Source: Haloarcula sp. CBA1127
GTDB lineage: Archaea > Halobacteriota > Halobacteria > Halobacteriales > Haloarculaceae
Assembly (NCBI RefSeq): GCF_001485575.1
Contig: NZ_BCNB01000006.1
Location: 1,984,001-2,048,000 of the forward strand
Direction: 5' to 3'
DNA length: 64,000 bases
How positions within the stretch are numbered: the stretch's first letter is position 1; every line of letters starts with the position of its first letter. The notes beneath the pieces were generated by a model that was not told where the DNA came from, did no database searches, and saw only the letters and a program-made list of their open reading frames with translations. Below, piece by piece: positions 36,957 to 46,410 of the stretch. The position numbers were made by a program, and so were the translations under genes.

Positions 36957-38714
36957 ATGTATAAAACACCAAGAGGGAAACACACTGTAATTTGTGCGAT
37001 TACAGTGCTGCTGGTGTTAGCCGCTCCCTTGTCGGTAACGTCGGCAGCGGCAACGCCAGTGGATGACGGACAAACGACGGCAGTGACGGAAAACGTGGAT
37101 GTCTGGGAGCGGTCACTGCTCCCGCTTCGGACGTCTTCCACCGGCCCAACGGCGATAGCAGCCCCGGAAACGTACATCAATATCGAATCTGCTCAGACTG
37201 GTGACGTTCCCCTCAATAGGGAGGAGTACACGATTCACGAAACAGGCGAAGCAGTGGATCTGACGTTCGAATCAACGACCGGTGCTGGAACGACGGGACT
37301 TGCCGGCGACGAGGCGCAACTGCTCGCTGTCAGGCTCTCTGAAGGCCCAGAGTCGGCCGGATTTAGCGAAGGAAGCGTCAGAACCGATCTAGCGAGTATC
37401 TTTACAAACGATTCTAACGCCAACTCGGTCGAGCTACTAGATGACGCGGACGGGGTCGGTTCGATAGATGACAACGGTGCGCTTGAAACCTCGTACACAC
37501 CTGACTCGGGCGGTGCCTACGGCTTCATTCTGGTCACCGTCGATGATGGACAAGGACTGTCCGTTTCGGACAACAACGTTTCGGCCGATGGAAACGTGAC
37601 CGTTGTCGGCGTTGAACAGACGCTGGTTCAGGAAAGCGCGTCTACGGTCGAGGCGACCGCCGACGATGTCTCCACCGGGGATAACGTCTCACTCGATATC
37701 GAGACCGAACTGGAAGACGACTCTGTCACGCACGCCGTGTTGTTGTTCGATGAGGACGAACTGCAGGGCCAGACGAGCACCGTCCGGGTGACTGGTGACA
37801 TCAATGAGGATTTCTCCGAAGATCAAGTCACGGTCGAGAACTCCTTTGAGGGCGTCAACGGCGTTTCGTCGGCCAGTGATGGCGCTACCCTTACCGGTGG
37901 GGACTCGACAGCCGCGGGGACGATGCCGTCCGCGGGGCTGATCGGCCTGTTCGGATTCGTTCTCTCCGAAGCATCGCCGGATTCGACTGGTGATAATATG
38001 ATGCACGCCTCGGCGACAACGGTATCCGATACCTCCGATACCACCATTGATGTCGAAACGCTTGACTCCTGGTCGAACGGGACGTACACGTACGTGCACG
38101 TCGCTGTTGGCGAAGACTCAAACGAAATCAGTTCCGCCACTGGGACGGTCACGCTATCACAGTCGAACGAAACCGATTCCGGCGACGATGGTGACGATAG
38201 CGACGACGGGAGTGATGGCAACAACGGTGGCGGCGATGATGGCGGTGACGGCAACAACGGTGACGGCGATGATGGCAGTGATGGCAACAACGGTGACGGC
38301 GATGATGGCGGTGACGGCAACAACGGTGGCGGCGATGATGGCAGTGATGGCAACAACGGTGACGGCGATGATGGCAGTGACGGCGACAACAACAACGACA
38401 ACGACAATAACGGAAGTAACGACAGCGATAGCGGGAACGACGACTCCGATAACGAAGGTACTGAAGAAGACACCGAGGACAGAGTTACGACTGACACCGA
38501 CACCGACGGCACTGAGACAGTCGGGACTGAAGACGGAGAGGAGCCAACGGAAGCAGCCACGACCGCCGGTGGTGGGGCACAGCAACCCGACGAGACGGAC
38601 ACAACCGGAACGGAGGGCTCGGTTGAGACCACGAGTTCGAGCGGTCCCGGTTTCACCGTACTCGTCGCGGTGCTAGCATTGCTAGGCGCCGGATTCCTGG
38701 CACGGCGCGACTAA
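36957..38714 (+). CDS. PGF-CTERM anchored surface glycoprotein
   Basis: Start ATG 36957 (MYKTPRGKHTVICAITVLLV) is chosen because it lies in the same TTCAGTAATG context as its paralogue's start. The 585-residue protein has a signal peptide, a conserved ectodomain of about 400 residues matching the 35373 gene, a low-complexity Asp/Gly/Asn stalk from tandem 33-bp repeats, an acidic Thr-rich segment, and the terminal tripartite signal SSGPGFTVLVAVLALLGAG ending in ARRD. PGF-CTERM proteins are cut and lipid-attached by the archaeosortase ArtA in haloarchaea. The stalk should hold the domain clear of the S-layer. Function of the ectodomain is unknown. Confidence 0.88.
   Translation: MYKTPRGKHTVICAITVLLVLAAPLSVTSAAATPVDDGQTTAVTENVDVWERSLLPLRTSSTGPTAIAAPETYINIESAQTGDVPLNREEYTIHETGEAVDLTFESTTGAGTTGLAGDEAQLLAVRLSEGPESAGFSEGSVRTDLASIFTNDSNANSVELLDDADGVGSIDDNGALETSYTPDSGGAYGFILVTVDDGQGLSVSDNNVSADGNVTVVGVEQTLVQESASTVEATADDVSTGDNVSLDIETELEDDSVTHAVLLFDEDELQGQTSTVRVTGDINEDFSEDQVTVENSFEGVNGVSSASDGATLTGGDSTAAGTMPSAGLIGLFGFVLSEASPDSTGDNMMHASATTVSDTSDTTIDVETLDSWSNGTYTYVHVAVGEDSNEISSATGTVTLSQSNETDSGDDGDDSDDGSDGNNGGGDDGGDGNNGDGDDGSDGNNGDGDDGGDGNNGGGDDGSDGNNGDGDDGSDGDNNNDNDNNGSNDSDSGNDDSDNEGTEEDTEDRVTTDTDTDGTETVGTEDGEEPTEAATTAGGGAQQPDETDTTGTEGSVETTSSSGPGFTVLVAVLALLGAGFLARRD
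38203..38390 (+). repeat. 33-bp tandem repeats encoding an 11-residue stalk
   Basis: Units begin at 38203, 38236, 38269, 38302, 38335 and 38368, each reading GATGATGGC(G/A)GTGA(C/T)GGC and on to AACAACGGTG. They encode D-D-G-(G/S)-D-G-N-N-G-(D/G)-G. In-frame length (33 = 11 codons) lets the stalk expand or contract without frameshift, as expected of a variable-length surface spacer. Confidence 0.9.
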
Positions 38715-38862
38715 CGACTGCTCCAGTTTACGCAGCGGTTTCGGTTATTCTCTGACGCGATCTTCTTTCCCGCTGTATACCTATCCGAAGTCTACGTTTC
38801 GTGGATAACTGAATTATCATGTCCCCAGCGGTTGCAGGCACAGTGTTGCTGAAAGGGGTAAT

Positions 38863-38870
38863 TTTATATT
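38863..38870 (+). promoter_or_regulatory. TATA box of the zinc-ribbon gene
   Basis: The tract TTTATATT within a 20-base A/T run lies about 37-44 bases before ATG 38907. That predicts a short leader. Confidence 0.5.
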
Positions 38871-38906
38871 ATTTTACATATAACATGACAGTGTAAGGTA
38901 CATACA

Positions 38907-39047
38907 ATGGGGGACTACGCAAAGCCATCTCGTGCGGCGAAAATCAAGTGCATCAAGTGTAACTCACCGGTCGTGCTCACCGTCGACGAAGAGTATATCT
39001 GTGTCAACTGCGGCGAAGCCCCGATCGAATCGGCCACCCCAGCTTGA
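38907..39047 (+). CDS. 46-residue zinc-ribbon protein
   Basis: The ORF from ATG 38907 encodes M-G-D-Y-A-K-P-S-R-A-A-K-I-K-C-I-K-C and, after 14 residues, C-V-N-C-G-E. Two CxxC knuckles separated by a short beta hairpin define a zinc ribbon. Strong promoter placement and GC-rich codons support reality. Haloarchaea have many such mini zinc proteins, probably binding nucleic acid or protein. No partner is evident. Confidence 0.75.
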   Translation: MGDYAKPSRAAKIKCIKCNSPVVLTVDEEYICVNCGEAPIESATPA

Positions 39048-39177
39048 GACAGGCGTTTCAGTTTCACTCTGCGGTCCCCGGGGCTGGGAACAGTGGCTTC
39101 GATATCTGACGGATAGCCCGAGATCCGTCGCTTGAGACCTACTTCTTCAGTGGCAACGACTGTTGGACGCGAACGCT

Positions 39178-39711
39178 TTACCGTTGTGGTATTTCGGCTG
39201 GGACCTGCTCGTATCTCTGGTACAGCGTCACGAGGCTGTAGCTGACGGCCAGTCCGAAGACGATCAAGGGGACGGCAAGCGCAAGCGGGCTGTCGGGCGA
39301 ATGCGCCGCAAATGACGGCGTTCTATCGGGGTTTGCCGACAACAGCGGCCAGAACAGGTTCGGGAAGAAGTAGTAGTCCGTCCCGAGTCGCACAATCGGA
39401 TAGAAGTCGCTGGCGATGTGTGAGAGGTAGCCGGCGGAAAACACCACTGCGTACCGTCCGTAGCCCTGGCGTGCAGCCAGCAGTACAAGGATGGTGAGGA
39501 CGGGCAGCGAGACGACCAGTGAGTGGGCCAGCATGCGCCCGCTCGGAAGAATAGCGAACGTCCACGCGAGCGGCTTATCGATTACGTCCGGGAGTTGCGT
39601 CGCAACAAGCAAGAGCAGTACCATCGGCCCAGACGGGAGGTGACGCCACCGAACCACCGTATATACCGTCAGCGGAACGGCTGCGAGGAGGAAGTGGCCT
39701 TCGGGGTACAT
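39178..39711 (-). CDS. Membrane-bound metal-dependent hydrolase-like (DUF457 type), second copy
   Basis: The 177-residue protein has about four helices and keeps the family's polar residues: N-terminal PEGHFLL, ATQLPDVIDKPLAWTF, ILPSGRMLAHSLVVSL and AGYLSHIASDFYP. It is a diverged paralogue of the 29919 protein. The two flank the surface-protein region, one on each strand. Activity is not demonstrated for this branch; hydrolysis of a membrane-associated substrate is an inference from the His/Asp pattern. Confidence 0.8.
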   Translation of the reverse strand: MYPEGHFLLAAVPLTVYTVVRWRHLPSGPMVLLLLVATQLPDVIDKPLAWTFAILPSGRMLAHSLVVSLPVLTILVLLAARQGYGRYAVVFSAGYLSHIASDFYPIVRLGTDYYFFPNLFWPLLSANPDRTPSFAAHSPDSPLALAVPLIVFGLAVSYSLVTLYQRYEQVPAEIPQR

Positions 39712-39828
39712 GTGAAACCAATGGTCCGAGAAAAGAAAAGCTGTTTGCCGGGTTAGATATCCAAAGAATGGGTAGTGAGTCGGTCCCTGTTTTACCCGGG
39801 GGAGCGCTGCTCGCTACGAGAAACTGGG

Positions 39829-40842
39829 TCAACCGGTTACGTTCACCCAGAGGTGGACTTCCCGGTACGCGGTCGATTGGGCCACAGTCTCAGGCGGTGA
39901 GCCACGGTACAGCAGGTACTGGAGCCGAAGTCTCTCCCCAGTCATCTCGGGCTCCACCTCGTGCTGGCGCTGCCAGGTCTTGTTGTGTCCCAGCGTCGGC
40001 TGGAAGCGCTGTAGTTCAGACCGCTCCCGGACCCGCGTCTCATTCCCAACGCGCTCAACGCGTTGTAACTCGACGATAACGGTGTACTCCGTCCGCTCGT
40101 GTTCCTGATTCCCAATACCGACGATCAACGAGCGGCCTTCGCCCCGCTGAAACTCCGTCGGATAGCCGTCAGCGACGCGCTCGCCGTCTTCACCTTCTGT
40201 CAGCAGGTAGAATTCGCTGAACCGCTCGCCGTCCTTCGGCACCGTGACGGCGTATCCGACACTGGCGGTTGCAAGCAGGATACTCAGGACTAGCAGTACG
40301 TTCAGGACGGCGTCAGTCCGCGAGGCCGGCGAAAATAGCTCCTTACGTCCGGCACTGAGCCACGCGCGATACGGAACGCGGAACCGTTCATCGGCGGGCA
40401 GCGCCCAGCGTCGGACAGCTGCGACAGCGGTCAACACGAGCGTCAGCCCGCTAAGCGAGACGAGAATCGGAAGCAAGCGGATACCCCACGGTGTGAAGTT
40501 CAACACTAGGCCGACCAGGGGAACGAGAGCGATGCTGAGCCCGAACGAGAGTGCGGTCCGTTCGATCCCGTCGATCCCGTCCGCCTGTGGGTTCGAAACG
40601 GTTTCATCGTCGGTACTGGGGCCACTCCCAGCTTCTGGAAACAGCGCTGCGATGAACGCATAGCCGGGGATGAAAAGGACAAACACGAGCCCGGCGATGA
40701 TGCGGACCGGCGTGTCGGAGACGACCGGCAGCAGGGCAGCCAGATTTGTCAGGACCACAACGCCGACAACGCCTGCTAGATCAGCCGGGAGGTGGCGGAG
40801 CTGGCGCGGCAAGAGTAGTTTCCACGCCTGGGATTCAGCCAT
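39829..40842 (-). CDS. DUF1616 membrane protein, copy 1
   Basis: ATG 40842 (MAESQAWKLLLPRQLRHLPA) is preferred to a TTG six bases upstream, giving 337 residues. The N-terminal half has three to four helices, with the signature LVFVLFIPGYAFIAALFP at about 50-68. After a final helix near 190 comes an extracytoplasmic beta domain with EFYLLTEGEDG, GIGNQEHERTEYTVIVELQ and LYRG ending REVHLWVNVTG. This is the archaeal DUF1616 family, unknown function. The 53422 gene is a paralogue. It is divergent from the Ig/DUF4129-like pair, 128 bases away, possibly sharing a regulatory region. Confidence 0.85.
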   Translation of the reverse strand: MAESQAWKLLLPRQLRHLPADLAGVVGVVVLTNLAALLPVVSDTPVRIIAGLVFVLFIPGYAFIAALFPEAGSGPSTDDETVSNPQADGIDGIERTALSFGLSIALVPLVGLVLNFTPWGIRLLPILVSLSGLTLVLTAVAAVRRWALPADERFRVPYRAWLSAGRKELFSPASRTDAVLNVLLVLSILLATASVGYAVTVPKDGERFSEFYLLTEGEDGERVADGYPTEFQRGEGRSLIVGIGNQEHERTEYTVIVELQRVERVGNETRVRERSELQRFQPTLGHNKTWQRQHEVEPEMTGERLRLQYLLYRGSPPETVAQSTAYREVHLWVNVTG

Positions 40843-40970
40843 TGGCAATGAGTCATATCGGCACGGTAAAAAAATAGCTGATTGCTTCGCTTTCCATCTC
40901 AGCGGATAACTGCAACCGTCTCCGGTAAGCCAACCGAACGCATTTTATCAACCCGGGAGAATAACTCGGT

Positions 40971-43130
40971 GTGTTCCGGAGCCAGTCGTGGGCGGTGTTC
41001 GCCACCCTGACAATACTTGGACTTACAGCGGGCGCTGGTGGGGTGGCAGCGATGGGAACTGACGACGGGGGTCCGGCTCTGAACCGGCAGGTGGAGACGC
41101 CGACGGACAACAACGAGACGCAACAGGAAAACCCGGATTCGGTATCGAACGGGGAGTACAGCGACGAAACAGTTACCTGGTTAGCTCGGACGATGGGCGG
41201 ACAGCTGGAAAACAGCAGTATTGCGCTGTCGAACGCCCAGTACGACCGGGCTCGGTCGGTTCTCGGTGACGACTACGACAAGCGCCTAGAGCAGTACGTC
41301 GAGGTTGCCGGTGACACGTCCTCGGATACGGACGACACGGCTGCAAGGGAGTTCGAGGCCGCGCGCGAGAACCAGCGGAATCTCACGAACGAGGTCCAGC
41401 GGTATCGGCAACAGTACGCGGCATATCAGACGGCACGCGAGCGTGGTAACGAACGCGAGGCCCGAACCATTGTACGGGCGATGGAGCGAACGGCGTCGAA
41501 CATCAGCGACAGGAGCAACGAACTGAACCAGAATCTCGACCGGATCGAGAACACGACGTCTGTCGACCTCTCTTCAGGACAGACCGAGATCAACGAGACG
41601 ACAGCGAACATCACGGCGACGCAGGCAGTCATCCGTGAAGAGACGCTCGTCGGAACGACACTCACGGCTCGGTCGATAGACTCGACCGCATCATTCAGTG
41701 ATTCCGGAACGATCGCCGGCCAGATACAGACTGAGAATGGCTCGGCCATCGCGGACGAGGCGGTCGAACTCAGGATCGAGAACCGGACGCGGACTGTCCA
41801 GACTGATTCGAGCGGCGTATTCGAAACGCAGTACCGGCCACGTTCGGCCAGCCTCGGGTCGCAATCCATATCGATCGAGTACGTCCCAGAAACTGACTCG
41901 GTGTACCTGTCCGACAACGATACGTTCACCATTGACGTACAACAGGTGACCCCGAACGTGACGAGCGACAGTGCACCGGACGTGGTGGGATACGGCGACC
42001 AACTCAACGCCACGGCGTCCGTGACAGTCGCGTCGGACGGTGTCGATGCGGTCCCAGTCGAGTTTGCTATTGGTGAGACCGTCGTTGCGCGGACGACGAC
42101 CGGACCGAACGGCACCGCCACAGAAACGATCCGACTCCCGGCGACGGTAAACGACGGTGAGCGTCAGGTCATCGCCCGGGTTCCGTATGAAGACCGAGCA
42201 ATTGCAGGCGTCCAGTCGGAAACCCCTGTTGTCGTCGTCGAGACTCGAACAAACCTCTCAGTGAGTGCATCACGCATGGATGACGGAGTCCTCGTCAGCG
42301 GGAAACTCCAGACTGTTGCTGAGGAGGACCCAGTGGTGGGTCGCCCGGTACGCCTGCAGATCGGTACTGGCGGAACACAGTGGGTCGAGACGAACCGAAA
42401 CGGGTCGTTCCAGACTGTTCTCGAGAATCCCCAAGGCAACGAATCGGTGACTGTTACCGCAACGTACGACGAGCCACGGGCAAACCTCGGTAATGCGACT
42501 GCAACGACAACGCTGGCGGCTGGATCCGGCGGTGGCAACCCACCGGTCGGCTCAGATTCGGATAACGATCTGCTCATCGATACGCTGGTGGCGATACTGT
42601 TCGGCTCCGATGAGAATTCAGCGGTCTTCGGGAACGGGGTTATCGGCTACAGCTGGCTGCCCGTCCTCGGTGGTGGGGTAGCACTTGTGGTTGTCGCCGC
42701 AGCTTGGGTTGTCGTGTCACGGGTTCGCCAACCCCGGGAGGCGGACTCGCCTGTCCAGACCGAGACGGGTGATGCATCAATGACTGACTCTGATCCGTCG
42801 GCGACGGCGTCAGACGAACCGATGCTGACGTTCGAGGACCGCGTCGAGACGCATCTGGACAGCGGGAACTACGACGCCGCAGCGATGCTAGCGTACACCG
42901 CAGTTCACGACGTGCTGGCAGTGGAAAACGGGATTGACGAGGGGGCAACACACTGGGAACTCCTCCAGCGGAGCCAGGAACACGGCATCTCGGAGGAACG
43001 GATAGCAGATATCGAAACGGTGGTCGAAACCTTCGAGGCCGCAGCGTTCGCGCCGACATCAGTCGACCCGTCACGGGCCGAAGCAGCTGTGGAGCGCGCC
43101 CGCAAGATCAAGTCCAACGGGAATCACTGA
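40971..43130 (+). CDS. Membrane protein: coiled-coil, Ig-like repeats, TM helix, DUF4129-like tail
   Basis: The 719-residue protein starts at GTG 40971 with a signal helix (residues 5-28). Residues about 45-200 are charged and helical, probably coiled coil. Residues about 220-530 carry three Ig/carboxypeptidase-regulatory-like domains, for example TIAGQIQTENGSAIADEAVE and RPRSASLGSQSISIEYVPE. One membrane helix at about 560-582 (VLGGGVALVVVAAAWVVV) is followed by a cytosolic domain with NYDAAAMLAYTAVHDVL, GATHWELLQRS and AAVERARKI, resembling the DUF4129 tail. The 43251 protein repeats the last parts. Role unknown; a surface receptor or scaffold with an internal signalling or docking domain is inferred. 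Confidence 0.78.
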   Translation: MFRSQSWAVFATLTILGLTAGAGGVAAMGTDDGGPALNRQVETPTDNNETQQENPDSVSNGEYSDETVTWLARTMGGQLENSSIALSNAQYDRARSVLGDDYDKRLEQYVEVAGDTSSDTDDTAAREFEAARENQRNLTNEVQRYRQQYAAYQTARERGNEREARTIVRAMERTASNISDRSNELNQNLDRIENTTSVDLSSGQTEINETTANITATQAVIREETLVGTTLTARSIDSTASFSDSGTIAGQIQTENGSAIADEAVELRIENRTRTVQTDSSGVFETQYRPRSASLGSQSISIEYVPETDSVYLSDNDTFTIDVQQVTPNVTSDSAPDVVGYGDQLNATASVTVASDGVDAVPVEFAIGETVVARTTTGPNGTATETIRLPATVNDGERQVIARVPYEDRAIAGVQSETPVVVVETRTNLSVSASRMDDGVLVSGKLQTVAEEDPVVGRPVRLQIGTGGTQWVETNRNGSFQTVLENPQGNESVTVTATYDEPRANLGNATATTTLAAGSGGGNPPVGSDSDNDLLIDTLVAILFGSDENSAVFGNGVIGYSWLPVLGGGVALVVVAAAWVVVSRVRQPREADSPVQTETGDASMTDSDPSATASDEPMLTFEDRVETHLDSGNYDAAAMLAYTAVHDVLAVENGIDEGATHWELLQRSQEHGISEERIADIETVVETFEAAAFAPTSVDPSRAEAAVERARKIKSNGNH

Positions 43131-43250
43131 CTGTCCACTCGCCGGTTCGAGTCCCTGCTGTGGCCCGCAATCAGGTTTGGAACTGCTGTCTTCAGCGCTC
43201 AGCAGCGGAAATGATAAAAAGAATATGCGTACGGTCTGTCGGGTCCGGTA

Positions 43251-44564
43251 GTGGCAACCCTGCAGCCGTGGCTCGTCGGTGTCGGAACGGTCCTGCTGGT
43301 CCTGTTTGTCGGGATCGGCGGGGCAACAGCCGTCGCTACCGACAGTAATGAGATGCCAATGCAAACCCAGACGGGAACTGTGAATACGACTCTCGACGTT
43401 CAGGCCATTTCCGGATCGATTTCCTACACGAACCCCGCTACCATCCGCGGGACGTTGCGGACGGCGAACGGGACGCCCGTCGCGAACGAGCAGGTCAGAC
43501 TCGAAGTCGAAAACCGAACACGACTCGTTGAGACCGATGGTAACGGTTCGTTCGCGTTCCAGTACCGGCCCCGGTCGGCACGGACCGGTCCCACTGACGT
43601 TACGGTCCAGTATATTCCGGCCCAATCTGCGGTGTATCGCGGTGACACGGCAACCGTCGCTGCCAGTGTCACGCAGGTGACCCCGACGCTCACCCTCGAC
43701 CGGTCACCGACCCGTCTCGCTACCGGCGACGAACTAACAGTCACGACAGCAGTGCGCGTCAACGGGGAGGGTGTGAGCAATGTCCCAGTCGAACTACGCA
43801 TCGACGGGACACTGTTCAAACGCGTGGTGACCGGGAGCAACGGGACTGTGACGACTACTATCAGGCTGCCGCCAAGCGTAACGACCGGTGAGCAAACCGT
43901 CACGGCCGTGATCCCGTATGAGGGCCGTGCGATTGCGGGCAAGCGCGCGACCGCATCGATCATAGTCGGCCCTGAGGCGGCAGAGTCGTCGGCGACCGTT
44001 GATACCTCGGGTGGTTCAACGGAGCCGTCAGGGAGCAGTTCACAGCCGCTCGTGTCACAGATCCGTTCGTTCTTTACAGTCCCAGTCATCGCCGCACTGC
44101 TGACCGCGGTTATGCTTCTGATTCTTGAGGTCACCGTTCGTCGACTTGGGTTGTTTTCCGACGCGACCCTCGAGTCTGATGGGGCAGAGACGACCGTGAG
44201 GACGGACACCGAGGAACCACAAGCCATCGAGTCCACCGACGACACTCCCACACCGACCGCCGGTCCATCAGACCAGATGGGGCAAGCCCTCGCGGCCGGC
44301 AAGTACGACTCAGCAGTCACGATGGCATACGAATCGGTCGCCGATGACATCCGGGCTGTTGCGGACTTTCAGAACGGAAAGACGCACTGGGAATTACTTG
44401 CATGGTGTGAGGACAGCGCCCTCGACACAGATCAGGTCGACGCGGTCCGGACCGTCGTGGAGGCATACGACCACGCGGCCTTCTCGGCGGACCCGATGGA
44501 CCGTGCCAGTGCGGAAGCCGCAGTCGAACGCGCTAGGGACTTCCAGGTCGATAGCCTATCATAG
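43251..44564 (+). CDS. Membrane protein: Ig-like domains, TM helix, DUF4129-like tail (paralogue)
   Basis: The 437-residue protein from GTG 43251 is a shortened paralogue of the 40971 protein. It has a signal helix (WLVGVGTVLLVLFVGIGGA), two Ig-like domains containing TIRGTLRTANGTPVANEQVR, QYRPRSARTGPTDVTVQY and VIPYEGRAIAG, a membrane helix near 280-300, and a cytosolic domain with KYDSAVTMAYESVADDI, GKTHWELLAW and AAVERARDF. It lacks the N-terminal coiled coil of its neighbour. The gap of 120 bases and common direction suggest co-expression. Function unknown. Confidence 0.78.
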   Translation: MATLQPWLVGVGTVLLVLFVGIGGATAVATDSNEMPMQTQTGTVNTTLDVQAISGSISYTNPATIRGTLRTANGTPVANEQVRLEVENRTRLVETDGNGSFAFQYRPRSARTGPTDVTVQYIPAQSAVYRGDTATVAASVTQVTPTLTLDRSPTRLATGDELTVTTAVRVNGEGVSNVPVELRIDGTLFKRVVTGSNGTVTTTIRLPPSVTTGEQTVTAVIPYEGRAIAGKRATASIIVGPEAAESSATVDTSGGSTEPSGSSSQPLVSQIRSFFTVPVIAALLTAVMLLILEVTVRRLGLFSDATLESDGAETTVRTDTEEPQAIESTDDTPTPTAGPSDQMGQALAAGKYDSAVTMAYESVADDIRAVADFQNGKTHWELLAWCEDSALDTDQVDAVRTVVEAYDHAAFSADPMDRASAEAAVERARDFQVDSLS

Positions 44565-44625
44565 GTCGGAGTCGGCCGTCGAAATGCGGTAACTATCTTA
44601 CACCCACCCGCTGTAGGACCCGGCA

Positions 44626-46314
44626 ATGAGTGACGGCCGGACAGGACGAGTGCTGCTCATCGTGGCTGTGCTGGCCGTGGCAGTCGCGGCCCGACTGACG
44701 ACGCTCCACTGGACACCACTGCCCTCGACGCTAGACGGATTCGGCTACGTCGCTCTGGCGAGGGACACGCTCGAAACGGGGACGTTTCCGCTCACGCGGT
44801 TCCGCGCGGACAACATCGTGTTTACCGCTGTGCTGACGGCCGTCGGTTCGCTCACCGGTGAGCGGCCGCTGTACATCGCCCAGCTGGTCGTCGCGGTCAC
44901 CGGTGCAGCGTCCTGTCTGACGGCGATGGCGCTGGTCAAACGCCTCGCGCAGTCGAGTCGGTGGCGCCACTCGCGGACGACGTTGGCGATGGGCGTGGTC
45001 GGGATGGGGCTCGCAGTGGAGGGCATCTATCTCCGTCGTACTGGCCAGACCGACGAAGAAGCACTGGCCTTCCTCTTGCTGCCACTGTTTGCGATTGCCG
45101 TCCATCGGTTGCTCACGACGGAGCGATACAGGCGTCGATGGGGCGCAGTTGTTGTCGTCCTGTTCGCTGCCTTTCCGCTCCTGCATACGTTTAGCTCGCT
45201 CATCGTTGCGCTGGTACTGACGGGGGTCTTAGCCGCCCATCTCGCCAGTATTCCGTCACGTCGTGACGCCGTCACCGCCCTCGCCGTCGTCGCGGGCTTC
45301 TGGATGTATATGTGGGGGTACTACCGGATTGCAGAACGCTCGCTGCTGGAGGTCCCCTACGTTGACCGTATCAGCGCGTATCCGGGGCTGTTCCTGGCCT
45401 GGCTCGTTGTGCTGGTGGCGACGCTTGTCTGGTTCCAGCGGACGAGCGCTCGCCTGCAGCGGGTGACCATCGGCGGCGCGGTCGGACTCTGGTTCCTGAC
45501 GCTGGGTGCGAACGCGGTACGGACCGTGTTCCCCGGGACACAGACCACGCCGATCGGCCTCTTGATGCTCGTCGCGGCCTTCGCCGTCCCGGTGGTGTTT
45601 GCAGTCATCGGCCTCCCACGTGCGAGCCGCGACCGCCGGCTGATCGGCCCGGTCGTGGTGGCGTTGCTGCTGGCGCCGATTGTCATCGTGTACTTCTCGC
45701 TGACCGCCTCGCTGACGCCGGAGTACTACGGGACCGCGCTCCGCGGCCAGACGTTCGTTCATCTACCCGTGTTCGTCCTCGCCGGCATTGGCGTCGCGTC
45801 GGTCGCCTACCGGCGGTCGCCGTCGCCGGACGGCGGGCTTGGAACGCCGAGGACCCACAGCCACCGGCTCGCTACCGTTCTGACGGTCGTCGTCGTAGTG
45901 GCCGCGGTCGTGACGATGCCAATCGCGTTCGTCAATCTCGACACCTTTGCGTTCCCGACCGGCGCGACCGAATCGCAGTTCGCGGCCGCGACGTTCACCG
46001 CGGACCACGTTGACGAGCAGTGGGCGTCCGACCACCCGTTCAGCCGTATTGTCGATTTGTACTATCCGGGCGCGTCCAACGGGACGTACCAGCCGACCGC
46101 CCGGTGGCTCGGGGGTGGATCGCAACCCAACTGCCCGACGCTATCGCGGGCATCCTGGGGAACGACGGGAGCGCACCTGTTCCCGGCGGGGAGCGAGAAG
46201 ACCACGCCTGCGGCGATGGACGAGTGGCGCTACGAGAACGATGTGGTCTATGACACCCGAGGGATCGACTCCGTGTACCTTGTTCGGCCCGGTGGGAACC
46301 GAACGAGTTGCTGA
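44626..46314 (+). CDS. Large polytopic membrane protein, GT-C-like
   Basis: The 562-residue protein has an N-terminal helix (VLLIVAVLAVAVAARLTTL), an outer loop LPSTLDGFGYVALARDTLET reminiscent of the acidic first loop in GT-C glycosyltransferases, roughly a dozen helices, and a C-terminal soluble part with LYYPGASNGTYQPTARW and three cysteines (two within it and one as the last residue). The loop's D-G-F-x-Y replaces the usual D-x-D, so enzymatic assignment is tentative. It sits between the Ig/DUF4129-like pair and the ABC exporter, in the same direction, suggesting one functional block. Confidence 0.65.
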   Translation: MSDGRTGRVLLIVAVLAVAVAARLTTLHWTPLPSTLDGFGYVALARDTLETGTFPLTRFRADNIVFTAVLTAVGSLTGERPLYIAQLVVAVTGAASCLTAMALVKRLAQSSRWRHSRTTLAMGVVGMGLAVEGIYLRRTGQTDEEALAFLLLPLFAIAVHRLLTTERYRRRWGAVVVVLFAAFPLLHTFSSLIVALVLTGVLAAHLASIPSRRDAVTALAVVAGFWMYMWGYYRIAERSLLEVPYVDRISAYPGLFLAWLVVLVATLVWFQRTSARLQRVTIGGAVGLWFLTLGANAVRTVFPGTQTTPIGLLMLVAAFAVPVVFAVIGLPRASRDRRLIGPVVVALLLAPIVIVYFSLTASLTPEYYGTALRGQTFVHLPVFVLAGIGVASVAYRRSPSPDGGLGTPRTHSHRLATVLTVVVVVAAVVTMPIAFVNLDTFAFPTGATESQFAAATFTADHVDEQWASDHPFSRIVDLYYPGASNGTYQPTARWLGGGSQPNCPTLSRASWGTTGAHLFPAGSEKTTPAAMDEWRYENDVVYDTRGIDSVYLVRPGGNRTSC

Positions 46315-46410
46315 GCGGACCCGGTTCGATGGTCCTTCTCACCACCCACCTTCAGCTCTCCGGGGTATGTAACCGTGGCATACAATACGGGGCCGGCAGA
46401 AAGGCCGACA

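Noticed and set aside
38203-38390. Regular 33-bp repeats, CRISPR-like at first glance
   Set aside because: Units are contiguous with no unique spacers and are in frame within a surface protein; no cas genes are nearby.
37823-38656. Minus-strand Ser/Pro-rich frame
   Set aside because: It is the complement of the stalk repeats and ectodomain of the PGF-CTERM protein, which has signal, anchor and paralogue support.
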